A DNA stretch of 64,000 bases from NCBI GenBank assembly GCA_027924645.1, contig BSBN01001251.1, forward strand, positions 434,001 to 498,000. Direction: 5' to 3'. Position 1 is the stretch's first letter. The number at the start of each line of letters is the position of its first letter. A program made the position numbers and the translations under genes. This DNA is from Cunninghamia lanceolata (Eukaryota > Streptophyta > Pinopsida > Cupressales > Cupressaceae). Below the pieces are notes generated by a model, which made no database searches, was not told the origin of the DNA, and saw nothing but the letters and a program-made list of their open reading frames with translations. Below, piece by piece: positions 30,028 through 40,781 of the stretch.

Positions 30028-31460
30028 CTACTCTAACTCAAAGTGCACTCTCATTACCTTTTCATCTTTTTCTTTTGGTTGCTCAGGTTCATAAATAGCT
30101 CTAAGTTCCCTGAAAATAACATCTCTAGAGTAGATAATCTTATGGGTTAGTGGATTCCAAAGCTTATAACCTTTGACATTATCACCATATCCAATGAATG
30201 TACACTTTTTAGCTTTTGGATCCAACTTAGATTGCTTTTCCTTAGGCACATGAAAAAAAGCCTCACAACTAAAAACCCTTAAATGTGAAACAGAAGGTTT
30301 CTTACCTGTCCACACTTCATAAGGTGTTGAATCAAGAGCCTTACAAGGAGATCTATTAATTAAGTAGCAAGCAGTACACACAACCTCTACCCAAAAGCAT
30401 TTATCCAATTGTGCATCACTTAGCATACTTCTAGCCCTTTCCATGATTGTTTGGTTCATCCTTTTCTGCAACACCATTCTGTTGTGGTATATACGGAGTT
30501 GTCTTTTGTCTGATAGTACTTGCATGCTTGCAAAACTCATCAAATTCCTTAGAGCAATATTCCCCTCCATTGTCAGATCTTAATATTTTTATCTTCAATC
30601 CTGATTGGTTCTCTACTAAGACTTTAAAATCCTTAAACTTAGTGAAAACTTCAGATTTGTGTTTCATAAAATAAATCCAAGTAAATATGGACACATCATC
30701 AATGAAGGTAACAAAATAACGAGATTTTCTGATAGAATCATTATCCATAGGTCTAAATTATCAATGAAGGTATGAATAATTTCTAACTTCTCTTTTTCTT
30801 TATTGCTCCTAAAGGAAATGATTTTCTATTTTGTTTACCAAACACACAATGCTCATAGAAATCAAAGTGCTCATCAAAATAAGAGAAACTGTCCAACAAA
30901 TCTTTATTCTTAATAGTTTTCAAAATATTATTACTTGTGTGACCCAAACTATGGTGCCACAACATACATGTATTTTCAGTATTGGCCACAGATACATAAG
31001 AGACATTACAAACTGTAGTGGCTTCAATCTTGAACAGGTTTCTCAATCTCTTCCCCTTCGCTACCACCAAGTTCCCTCTCACCAATCTACAGCCATGCTT
31101 GTCAAAAGTTACATGCATTCCCAAATCATTCAACTTTGAAATTGAAATCAGATTTCTAGCTAATCCTGGAACATGCAAAACACCAGGGAGGGTTTTAATC
31201 CTCCCATCACTGAAACACAACAATACCTTGCCTTTCCCAACTATTGGATATGTAGAGTTTTCTCCAAGGTAGATATTACCTCCATCATATTCTTTGTATG
31301 TGGAGAACCATTCCTTATGCAGGGTCATATGAAACGAGCATCTTGAGTCAACCAACTAGTGATCATTAGAAACAATATTACATGCAGAAAGTCAAACATC
31401 TTCACCTGCATTCGAGGACTTATTTGAAGCACTCTCCCACTATTTCTTTGGGTTTATGTA
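30028..31460 (-). pseudogene. copia D protease, pre-integrase and integrase
   Basis: The protease reads LVDSRCSFHMTLHKEWFSTY, in which Gly of DSG is Arg, a damaging change. LLCFSDGRIKTLPGVLHVPG and LARNLISISKLNDLGM follow. The zinc region is MLWHHSLGHTSNNI with CVFGKQ; one Cys of the C-x2-C pair is replaced. The integrase core has VTFIDDVSIFTWIYFMKHKS, ILRSDNGGEYCSKEFDEFC and IPQQNGVAEKD, then NRSPCKALDSTPYEVWTGKK and LRVFSCEAFFHVPKEKQSKL. The core is spread over two frames (30748-30431 and 30570-30028), so an indel lies near 30460. Confidence 0.92.
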
Positions 31461-32204
31461 CTTCTTCACATGCCCCCTTTTTCTATAGTTCCAACACTTA
31501 ACTCTGTTCTTCTTCCCAGGAGTCTTAGATCAGCCCTTGGACTTGTCCTTAGGCCCTTTCTAATCTCCCTTTAGTCCTCTTTCCCTAGACCTTCCCCTGA
31601 CACTGAGAGCATCCCCTGAACTATCTAAACTCTTCTTCCTCAATTCTTGTGACAGTAGAACTGAAACAAGAGCATCTAACTTCGGATCCATGAGGTTAGA
31701 AGTGATAGCAAGGATAACATTCTCCCAAGACTCAGGTAAAGAACAAAGAAGTGAGATAAATTTATCTTCATCACTAACATCAACATCTACTAAAGCAAGT
31801 TGACTCAACAACAAATTAAAAGAATTTAAATGCTCTACAACTAAATCACCCTCTCTCATTTTCATGGAAAACAATTTGCTTTTTAAATAGAGTTTATTTA
31901 CCATACTCTTGGCTTGATAGATCTCACCCAACTGATTCCAAAATTTATGTGCGGTCTCTTCTTTTGCAACATTCAACAGGACAGAATCTACCAGACACAA
32001 ACAGATGGTTCCCCGTGCCTTTTTATCCAGTCTACCCCACTCATCCGGAGAGACATCCTTGGGTTTCTTCACCTTTTGAACGGTCAACCACTAGTTTCTT
32101 TCTTCCAACAAATCCTCCATTTTTAGCTTCCACAACTCATACCCAGTTCCGTTGAACTTCTTAATATCCAAACGAGAGGTTGATGCAACGGTGGATCCGA
32201 CCAT
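31461..32204 (-). pseudogene. copia D gag
   Basis: ATG at 32204 opens a frame with LDIKKFNGTGYELWKLKMED, typical of copia Gag (F-N/D-G-x-x-Y-x-x-W). A TAG at 32091 interrupts it. The long piece 32087-31560 contains ARGTICLCLVDSVLLNVAKE, VNKLYLKSKLFSMKMREGDL and LLCSLPESWENVILAI. Downstream a knuckle survives only in part (CWNYRKRGHVKKY), with two Cys lost. Gag and protease are in the same frame. Confidence 0.92.
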
Positions 32205-32289
32205 AATAACAACTCAAGATCTGCAAAACAAACACAACCAAATCTCCCACTGCAGATACAGTTTCCACACTACCACCCAAGAGTCAAAG

Positions 32290-32311
32290 TTGGCTAGGCT
32301 CTGATACCACA
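32290..32311 (-). other. copia D primer-binding site (tRNA-iMet type)
   Basis: The minus strand reads TGGTATCAGAGCCTAGCC next to the 5' LTR end, a perfect match to the plant tRNA-iMet primer site. Confidence 0.95.
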
Positions 32312-33232
32312 TGTTAGAAATGAAAGGCACAACTACACAATGGAAATCTGATTCAAATATAATTTCTGTAATCTATAACTGTGTATTATCAATGGAGATT
32401 TTAACATGCAATAGAAAATATGCAACATAGAAACATCAAAATAGAAAACTAAACACACAACACAGTGTTTACATGGAGAAAACCCTTGCAGGTAAAAAAC
32501 TCCACTAGGAAAGAGGCACAAGCTTGTATTAATCTGTAAAAGATTGTACAATACATCAACTACTCAACTCTCTCCACCAGTCTTCAATCTTACAACATTC
32601 TGGCAGCACCTGAGTACCTAAAATTTGTATTGCAACAACAAATACAATGGTAAATATTTATAGAAGAGTTTTCCCTCCATTCTAGGCATCCACTTTCTCT
32701 CTCCTCCAATAACCCCACATGCAAGCATTAAATGTGGTCATACATGCAACCACCAAGTGGCAATAACTTGCCCATGCAAGGTTGGGTACCCAGGTCCAAG
32801 AATAGCATGTAAAAGCATCTTATGATGTGTCATAACCATCATAGATACCACCAACAATAAATCTTCCCAATATGGGTGCCTGGGACTAATAATAGCAACC
32901 ATAACTAATAATGGGTGTCATATGCGTCATACATGCATGGAATCTTATGACAACTTACAACTGCCATAAATCCACTTACACCACATTATGACAAGTTGTC
33001 ATACAAGATAAAAATAGTGAATTCCTCAAGAGGAATGCCTACCCTCATTTACCTTTGAGTTTTACATTTGCCAACAATAAATATCACTCCGTAACTTCCG
33101 TTGGTAACTCTTGAATTACCATTACAGTGAAACTACCTCATTCTTTTATGGGTAATTACAAAATTACAAATAATAAATGGAACAAATACAATATATTGGA
33201 ATTTACAAGGTTAATGGCACCTTATTCCAACA
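32312..33232 (-). repeat. copia D 5' LTR (right LTR, 921 bases)
   Basis: It matches 27231-28150 end to end with scattered, mainly transition, differences. It is followed by the AAGAC duplication at 33233-33237. Confidence 0.95.
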
Positions 33233-34331
33233 AAGACCCAGTGTTTCTCCTTGGGGAGCACTAGTAATTTTTGTTAAAAAGAAAGATGGCACATTGCGTC
33301 TATGCATAGATTATTGTATGCTAAACAATGCAACAATAAAGAACAAATATCCCTTGCCACGTATTGATTATCTCTTTGAACAAATGTGAGGGGCACCTAT
33401 GTTTTCAAAGATCAATCTTTGATCAGGGTGCCATCAAATGAGGCTAAGATATGAGGATATACATAAGACGACCTTTAGAACAAGGTATGGGCACTATGTA
33501 TTCACTGTCCTACCCTTTGGACTAACAAATGCACCTGCAACATTTATAAACTTAATGAATAGTTTGTTCAAAGATTGCTTGGACAAGTTTGTCCTTGTTT
33601 TCCTTGATGATATTTTGATTTACTCTAAAAATGAGGAAGAGCACCTTCAACATCTAAGGATTGTTCTTCAGAGATTAAGAGAGCATAAACTGTATGGCAA
33701 GCTCTCAATGTGTACTTTCTTTCAAAAGGAGGTACAATATTTGGGTCATATAATTTCAGCTAAGGGAATTGTTGTAGACCCAACAAAGATTAGAGCCATT
33801 CTGGAATGACTGGCACCGAGAAATGTGCATGAGGTCTGTAGTTTCATGGGCCTGGCAGGATATTACAGAAAATTTGTGGCTAATTTTTCAAAAATTGCCT
33901 ATCCTATCACTTCATTACAAAGAAAAGGCAAAAGATTTGATTAGTCAGAGAAATGCCAAGAGGCATTTGACCAACTAAAAGAGAAGTTGACTACGACACC
34001 TATTTTAAAGGTACCTAACCCGGAAGGTCATTTTACAGTCATCACCGATGTCTCAGCAGAAGGATTAGGTGGTGTACTTGCCCATGATGGGCAAGTTATT
34101 GTATATGAATCCAGAAAATTGAAATCATATGAGCAAAATTATGCTCCTCACTATCTGGAATTGGCAGTAGGAGTACATGCACTACAAATGTGGAGACATT
34201 ATTTTTTTGGGAAACCTTTTGAACTAAAAAGAGACCATCAAGGACTCAAATATCTATTTACTCAATCACATCTGAATGCTCAACAAAGAAAGTGGTTAGA
34301 GCTAATATCTGATTATGATTTTGAGATTAAA
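33233..34331 (+). pseudogene. element B RT core and RNase H (between inserts D and E)
   Basis: One frame, broken by in-frame stops only. It reads [60 protein letters not shown], the catalytic [20 protein letters not shown] and [16 protein letters not shown]. RNase H follows with TPILKVPNPEGHFTVITDVS, YAPHYLELAVGVHALQMWRH and LKRDHQGLKYLFTQSHLN. The RNase H catalytic D-x-S is partly kept (TDVSAEGLG). The frame ends at the element E insertion and continues at 40782 as YIYGKEN. Confidence 0.95.
34327..34331. repeat. target-site duplication TTAAA, left copy, of element E
   Basis: TTAAA precedes TGATGCAAGAG and is repeated at 40777-40781 after TGCACCA. Confidence 0.93.
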
Positions 34332-35164
34332 TGATGCAAGAGCATCCCAGGTAGTAGAGCAATCTTGCATCAACCAAAAATATTTGCTTTCTTTTGTTTT
34401 CTTTCATTTTCCCAGTTCATTTTAGTTCAGACAGTTAGAAGCAGTTTCTGTATTTTGTTCCGCATTTTACCACATCATCATATTAGCCCTTGTGGAGTAG
34501 GACTTAGCATCTAGACATCATCATGCACATTATATCCAAAATTCAGGTCATTTGGATCAGTTTCCTAAAAGATATCTCTATTAGAAGATCACCTGTTTTC
34601 CCAGAACAGAGCATTCAGACAGCTAGTTGAAGGAGAAGGTTTCCAAAGCATTTTCGTGCCTTGTGGAGATAAATGAAACATCATTCAATGTGGTTTGAGA
34701 CCTAGCCAACCTTCCCTGAGATCTACATCAAGTTTCCATCATTTGTGGAGGAGTACCAACTGTTTTAGGCCGACCTATTCATTCCTGCACATTACACCTT
34801 CATTAGAGATTGTAACTTCTTTCTTGGCCGATGTAGAGGAATTATTGAGCTTGAAAATGATATATAATCATGTCTTAGAGGCATAGGAAAGCAGTTAGAG
34901 TTAGTGAATCATAATATGATATTTTAGACTTACGATTTATTCTAGAAAGGCACTTCAATGCCATATTTTTCTGATCTGTAATCAGGTTTGTGAGCCCTAG
35001 TTTTGTAGCCCACATGTTGCGAGCATATAAGCATTTTGAATCTATGATATATTAAGCATTGAATCATTCTTGGAATTCTATATTTGAGTTGCTTCTGTTG
35101 TGTTTACTCTTGTTGTACGGTATGGATAGTTCATTCTGTGAACCCTCCGACCGTGACTGCACCA
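34332..35164 (+). repeat. element E 5' LTR (833 bases)
   Basis: It starts TGATGCAAGAGC and ends GACTGCACCA. It matches 39943-40776. A TATA box (TATAAG) lies at 35026-35031, with its counterpart at 40637-40642. Confidence 0.94.
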
Positions 35165-35166
35165 AG

Positions 35167-35178
35167 TGGTATCAGAGT
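35167..35178 (+). other. element E primer-binding site (tRNA-Met type)
   Basis: AGTGGTATCAGAGTG follows the 5' LTR directly. It agrees with the plant tRNA-iMet site TGGTATCAGAGC over eleven bases. Confidence 0.9.
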
Positions 35179-35331
35179 GAAGTTTGAATCCTTTGGGAGT
35201 GAAGTTTGAGCAAAGTTTGTGAAGGCATTCCATAAGATCTTGTTGTGAACATATTGCCGACCTAAGGCAGACTGCCTGTGTTGTCAACCGATCACTGATT
35301 GTGAGGCAGTTACACTTGATCCTAGGAAGAG

Positions 35332-36362
35332 ATGCCACCGAGGAGAATACCTGTTGTAGGCACTATGGCTGGAAGAATGGATGAGATGATGGAAATGATG
35401 AAAACAATGAAGGTCCGACTAGATGTTGTTGAAGAAGATCGAAGAAAAGGACTAACACCTTGACCTAATGTTGAAAGTGATGATGAAGAATTTCAATCTG
35501 CTGATCAAAATGAAGAAACCCTAGAAGAAGAAGAAGAAGAATTAGATCAAGTAAAAATGTTGAGAGCTATTTTGAAGATTGGAAAGCAACCTAGAGTGGA
35601 AGTATTGAATTACACTGGAAATTTGAATCCAAAGGAATTAATTGACTAGATAAATGATTTGGAAGAATACTTTGAATATGAAGAAATTGAAGATCTGGAG
35701 AAGGTAAGATTTGTGAAGACTAAGTTGAAAGGACATGCTACTATTTGGTGGAAATAAGTTCGGTTGGATAGAAATAGAAGAGGAAAAGAAAAGATCGTAA
35801 ATGGGATAGAATGGTGACAAAGTTGAAGAATCAATTTATACCCGTTGACTATGAGTTGGAACTGTTGAAGAGATTGCAAAACCTAAGACAAAAGGAGAAA
35901 TCTGTGAAGGAGTATACCGAAGAATTTCATAAGATGACCATAAGAACATGACATAGTGAAGCAAGCAAGGACAAAGTGGCAAGATACATCAATGGACTGA
36001 GATTAAACATTCAAAAAGAATTGAGCCTAGTAAGAATGACGACAATAGAATAAGCATATCAGTTTGACTTGAAAGTAGAAGAAAAGTTGAACAAGAAGCC
36101 TGAGTAGAGACAACGAGGAAGAGGAGGTAAATTTCAGAGAGGTAGAACATATTCCAGAGGAGAAAGATCATATAAAGAGTAGAACAAACAAGATAGCCCA
36201 TTCAATAAGGAAGACAGAGATATCAATGCATACTGGAGAGATGATAGAACTTTCTATTGTAGAGGGAATCATAATTCTTACCAGAGTGAAGGGTACATAA
36301 GAGATGAAAGAGGGTTTGATAAGAGAACATTTAGAGGAACTTGTTTTAAGTGTGGAGGTGAA
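35332..36362 (+). pseudogene. element E gag
   Basis: ATG at 35332 opens MPPRRIPVVGTMAGRMDEMM, an acidic helical stretch with a Glu run, then IGKQPRVEVLNYTGNLNPKE, LEEYFEYEEIEDLEKVRFVK and LKGHATIWWK. After a frame change it continues with NQFIPVDYELELLKRLQNLR and KSVKEYTEEFHKM, the Gag core, followed by an Arg/Gly-rich stretch. The knuckle CFKCGGEGQRF at 36342 has Gln in place of the zinc-binding His. Many in-frame stops are present. Confidence 0.88.
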
Positions 36363-36742
36363 GGACAGAGATTTTGAATGTCATTGGGGAAGTACAAGAA
36401 AGAAGACAGAGAACAATGGAAGAGCAACTTATGTAGAAGAAGAACCTATTGGATCACCTAATTCAGTTGGAAAACCAGAGAAAGGAGAATCATTAGTCAC
36501 AAGGAGAGCACTATTTCAAGAAAAAACAACTGAGGAACCACCGCAAAGGAAAAGTTTGTTCCAGACCAGATGTAAATCAGGAGGTAAATGTTGTAAGGTT
36601 ATCATTGATAGTGGTAGTACTGATAATTTGGTTTTGGAGGAGATGGTGACTAAGCTGAACCTGGAGAGATTGAAACACCCTAAGCCCTACAAGATAGCAT
36701 GGATTTAGGATGAACACAAGGTATTGGTGAAGTGAACAATGT
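36363..36742 (+). pseudogene. element E protease
   Basis: The open piece 36304-36708 ends with CKVIIDSGSTDNLVLEEMVT and KLNLERLKHPKPYKIAWI. The catalytic DSG (Asp at 36607-36609) is intact. The downstream flap and ILLGRPW (read at 36743-37345 as CHILLGRPWQYDRK) lie in another frame, so an indel falls at about 36710-36743. Confidence 0.9.
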
Positions 36743-37861
36743 TTGGTAAAATTTTATATTGGATCTTATCATGATGAAGTATTGTGTGATATTATGTCGA
36801 TGGATGTATGTCATATATTATTGGGTAGACCATGGCAGTATGATAGAAAAGCTATACATGATGGGAGAAAGAATACTTATACTATAGTATCTAATGGGAA
36901 GAAAATAACCTTGATACCTTTGGAAGATGAGCCTAAGAGTGAAATATGTGGGAATGCTAGAATCTGTTTGGTAGATGGAAGAAAAATTTTGGATGGATTG
37001 AGACATGAGAATATGTGTTATGCTTTGATTCCTAAGAATCCTGGAACCCTAATCACAGAGACTGAAGAATCACAGCCAAATGAGATAACTGAGTTGTTGA
37101 CAGAGTATGAAGACATCATATCAAATAATGTACCTGAAGAGTTGCCACTAATCAAGAGTACTAGTCATCATATGGACCTTATACCTAGAGCTAGTTTGCC
37201 TAATAAAGCAGCAAACCGGATGACACCAGCAGAGAATGTAGAGTTGAATAAACAGATACAGGAGTTGTTGAGGAAAGGGTTGATCAAAGAAAGTTTAAGT
37301 CCTTGTGCAGTACCTACAGTGTTAGCATCAAAGAAAGATGGATAATGGAGAATGTGTACAAACTCTAGAGCAATCAACAAGATCACAGTTAAGTATATAT
37401 TTCCATTGCCTAGGATGGATGATATTATAGACTATTTGAGTGGAGCAAAGTATTTTACAAAGATAGACTTGAAGAGTGGATACCATCAGATCAGAATTAG
37501 AGAAGGAGATGAATGGAAGACTACTTTTAAGACAAATGAAGGATTGTATGAATGTTTAGTGATGCCTTTTGGATTGACAAATACACTGAGTACTTTCATG
37601 CGATTGATGAATGAGGTTTTGAAGAAATTCTTGGGTAAATTTGTTATTGTATACTTGGATGATAGTCTGATTTTAAGTAAGACAAAAGAAGAATATTTGT
37701 GGCACCTGAGACAAGTATTGCAGAGACTGAGAGAAGAGAAGTTGCTGATAAACATCAAGAAGTGTAGTTTTATGAAGGAAGAATTAGTATACTTGGGATT
37801 TGTAATTTCTGTGGAAGGATTGAAGATGGACCTTGAGAAAGTTAGAGCAATTGTTGAATGA
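36743..37861 (+). pseudogene. element E reverse transcriptase
   Basis: In one frame with a single TAA at 37343 the reading gives [100 protein letters not shown], the catalytic [20 protein letters not shown] and [20 protein letters not shown]. All RT blocks are present. RT makes cDNA from the element RNA. The TGA at 37859 and a frame change near 37960 separate it from RNase H. Confidence 0.95.
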
Positions 37862-37967
37862 CTGACACTTGAGAGCATTGGAGAAGTTAGATCATTTCAT
37901 GGATTAGCTAGTTTCTACCGGAAGTTCATCAGAAATTTCAGTTCAGTATGCACATCGATGACAGACA

Positions 37968-38535
37968 ATGAGAGGTAACAGAAAGGACTTTGAGTGGACA
38001 TCAGGAGCAAATAAAAGTTTTGAATTGTTGAAGCAGAAAGTGACAGAGCAACTAGTGTTAGCATTATCGGATTTCAACAAGGTATTTCAAGTAGATTGTA
38101 ATGCAAGTGGAAATGCAATAGGAGTAGTGTTAAGTCAAGAGAGTAGACCAGTAGCATATTTTAGTGAAAAGTTGAATGATGCAAGGAGAAAATATTTAGT
38201 TGATGATCAGGAGTTCTATGCCATAATTCAAGCTTTGAAGAAGTGGATACATTACTTGTTGCCTAAAGAATTTGTGTTGTATACAGATCATCAAGCTTTG
38301 CAGTATTTGAACAGTCAAGGAAAGTTGAATCAGAGACATATGAGATGGGTAGAGTTCATCTAGAGTTACACTTTTGTACTAAAGCATAGGAGTGGAAAGT
38401 CAAACAGAGTTGCAGATGCATTGAGTAGAAAGAGTTTGCTGACAGAGATGAGAGTTCAAGTATTAGGTTTTGAGGAGCTGAAGCATATGTACGAAGAAGA
38501 CCTTGATTTTACAGAACCATGGAAAGAATGTAAAT
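37968..38535 (+). pseudogene. element E RNase H
   Basis: It reads KDFEWTSGANKSFELLKQKV, LSDFNKVFQVDCNASGNAIG, SRPVAYFSEKLNDARRKYLV, FYAIIQALKKWIHYLLPKEF and VLYTDHQALQYLNSQGKLNQ, then KHRSGKSNRVADALSRK after one stop at 38361. The catalytic D-x-[N/S] and Y-T-D-H are kept. ADALSRK marks the normal RNase H-integrase junction. Confidence 0.94.
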
Positions 38536-38569
38536 AACCTATTGTGATAGAGAAATAAGTGGTTAGATT

Positions 38570-39410
38570 ATTTCATTCAGGAAGATATGTTGTTCAAAGG
38601 AAATCAATTGTGTATACCTAGGAGTTTAATGAGAGACAATTTGATCAAGGAGAAACACAGTGGTGGATTAGCAGGACATTTTGGAATTGACAAGATAGTG
38701 TTTTTGGTAAGTGAACATTACTATCGCCTCAGATATATAAGGATGTAAGAAAGTTTGTGTAGAGTTGTAGAGTATGTCAAGTTGCAAAAAGAAGTAGTCA
38801 GAATACTAGTTTGTATAAATCTTTGACAGTAGTAGAGAGACCTTGGGAAGAAATAAGCATGGATTTCATATTAGGATTGCCGAAGACACAGAGAGGACAT
38901 GATTCTATATTTGTAGTGGTAGATAGATTTTCAAAGATGACACATTTCATACCTTGTAAGAAGACAACTGATGCAGTGCATGCTGCTGACCTATTTTTCA
39001 AGGAGATTGTGAGATTGCATGGATTACCTAAAAGTATAATTTTAGACATAGATACAAGATTCATTGGATACTTTGGGAGAACAATGTGGAAAAAGATGAA
39101 GACAAACCTAAAGTTCAGTTCAAACTTTCATCCACAGATAAATGGACAGATAGAGTTGGTGAATAGGAGTTTGGGAAATTTGTTGAGATGTTTGGTTGGA
39201 GAAAAGGAAGGAAATTGGGATCTAATTCTATCACAAGTAGAGTTTGTATACAATAATTCAATAAACAGGAGTACAAGAAAGACACCTTTTGAGATTGTAA
39301 CCAGAGTAAACCCTAGAGGAGTAGTAGAGTTGAGAGACATCAGCATGGAGAACAAGAGAAGTGTAGAAACAGAGGAATTTTCTAGACATATGGAGACAAT
39401 ACATAATTAG
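38570..39410 (+). pseudogene. element E integrase
   Basis: The zinc-binding region (EKHSGGLAGHFGIDK, then C-x2-C in SCRVCQVAKRSS) is split by a frame change. The core (38811-39410) has PWEEISMDFILGLPKTQRGH, VVVDRFSKMTHFIPCKKTTD, KEIVRLHGLPKSIILDIDTR and FHPQINGQIELVNRSLGNLL. The three DDE residues are still present, and SDRD has become LDID. The last part reads VEFVYNNSINRSTRKTPFEI. The piece ends at a TAG at 39408. Confidence 0.94.
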
Positions 39411-39911
39411 GTTAAAAAGCATTTGCAAGAGATGAATAGTAAGTATAAAGAGCACGCATATGAGAAGAGAAGACACAAAGAATTTTCAGTTGGAGATGAA
39501 GTGATGGTATATCTGAGAAAAGATAGATTTCCAATAGGCATGTATAACAAGTTGAAGATGAAGAAGTTTGGACCATGTAAAATACTCAGGAAATTTGATT
39601 CAGGAAATGCATATGAAGTGGAGTTACCGGAGACATTGGGTATATCACCTATTTTCAACATTGCAGACCTATATCAGTATCATGAAGGAGAACCCAGTGA
39701 CATCATTGAAGATGATTTAAAGAAGTAGTTACCATAGCAACAACCGGAGCAAATAGAAGACATCTTGGACAACAGAATTGGACGAAGTACCAGAGGCAAG
39801 CAATATAAGGAATATTTGGTAAAGTGGAAAGGCAGACCGGAAGAAGATTCATCTTTGATTTCTCAGGCTGAGGTGGACCATCTTGGTTTTCCTCTAGCCC
39901 CAGCAAAGTGA
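39411..39911 (+). pseudogene. element E integrase C-terminus and chromodomain
   Basis: The frame continues with [40 protein letters not shown] and [20 protein letters not shown], the GPY/F-like module. After two stops near 39728 the chromodomain reads GRSTRGKQYKEYLVKWKGRP and EEDSSLISQAEVDHLGF, ending at TGA 39909. The usual Trp of E-x-S/T-W is Leu. Chromodomains target insertion to particular chromatin. The chromodomain itself is open. Confidence 0.92.
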
Positions 39912-39942
39912 GGGACTCACTTTTTCAACAACCTCGGGTGTT

Positions 39943-40776
39943 TGATGTAGGAGCATCCTAGGTGGCAGAGCAATCTTGCATCAACCAAAAATATTTTCTT
40001 TCTTTTGTTTTTTTTCATTTTCCCAGTTCATTTTAGTTTAGACAGTTAGAAGTAGTTTTTGTATTTTGTTCCGCATTTTACCACATCATCATATCAGCCC
40101 TTGCAGAGCAGGACTTAGCATCTAGACATCATTATGCACATCATATCCAAGATTCAGGTCATTTGGATTAGTTTTCAAAAAGATATCACTATTAGAAGAT
40201 CACATGTTTTCCTAGAACAGAGCATTCAAACAACCAGTTGAAGGAGAAGGTTTCCGGAGCATTTCTGTGCCTTGTGGAGCTAAATGAAACATCATTCAAG
40301 GTGGTTTGAGACATAGCCGACCTTCCTTGAGATCTGCATCAAGTTTCCGTCATTTGTGGAGGAGTACCAACTGTTTTAGGTCGACCTATTCATTCCTGCA
40401 TGTTACACCTTCATTGGAGATTGTAACTTCTTTCTTGGCCAAAGTGGAGGAATTCTTGAGCTTGAAGATGATATATAATCATGTCTTAGAGGCATAGGAA
40501 AGAAATTAGAGTTAGTGAATCATAATATGATGTTTTAGACTTAGGATTTATTCGAGAAAGGTGCTTCAATGCCATATTTTTCTGATCTGTAATCAAGCAT
40601 GTGAGCCCTAGTTTTGTAGCCCGCATGTTGTCGCCATATAAGCATTTTGAATCTATGATATATTGAGCATTTGAATCATTCTTGGCATTCTATATTTGAG
40701 TTGCTTCCGTTGTGTTTACTCTTGCTGCACGGTCTGGACAGTTCATTCTGTGAACCCTCCGACCGTGACTGCACCA
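39943..40776 (+). repeat. element E 3' LTR (834 bases)
   Basis: It starts TGATGTAGGAGC and ends GACTGCACCA, matching 34332-35164. The tract upstream (CCTCGGGTGTT) is a poor polypurine tract. TTAAA follows at 40777-40781. Confidence 0.93.
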
Positions 40777-40781
40777 TTAAA

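Larger units (their letters stand above)
27231..33232 (-). mobile_element. copia element D (Ty1/copia, 6.0 kb)
   Basis: A minus-strand element with 920/921-base LTRs (TGTTAGAAAT...TTATTCCAACA), a tRNA-iMet-type primer site, a polypurine tract and gag, protease, integrase, RT and RNase H in copia order. Unlike copia 1 and 2 it has several frame changes in addition to stops. It belongs to a different family; the wording of RT and RNase H resembles the Tnt1/Tork group, but the clade is not settled. The LTRs differ at roughly a dozen or more positions in their first 240 bases. Confidence 0.95.
34332..40776 (+). mobile_element. element E: Ty3/gypsy chromovirus (6.4 kb)
   Basis: The element is bounded by 833/834-base LTRs and a TTAAA duplication. 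It holds a tRNA-Met-type primer site, gag with a damaged zinc knuckle, protease, RT, RNase H, integrase and a readable chromodomain just before the 3' LTR. The long-range order is that of a chromovirus. The wording of the integrase end ([10 protein letters not shown] then [11 protein letters not shown]) suggests a CRM/Galadriel/Reina-type clade rather than Tekay, but I cannot decide. Stops and about three frame changes inactivate it. Confidence 0.94.
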
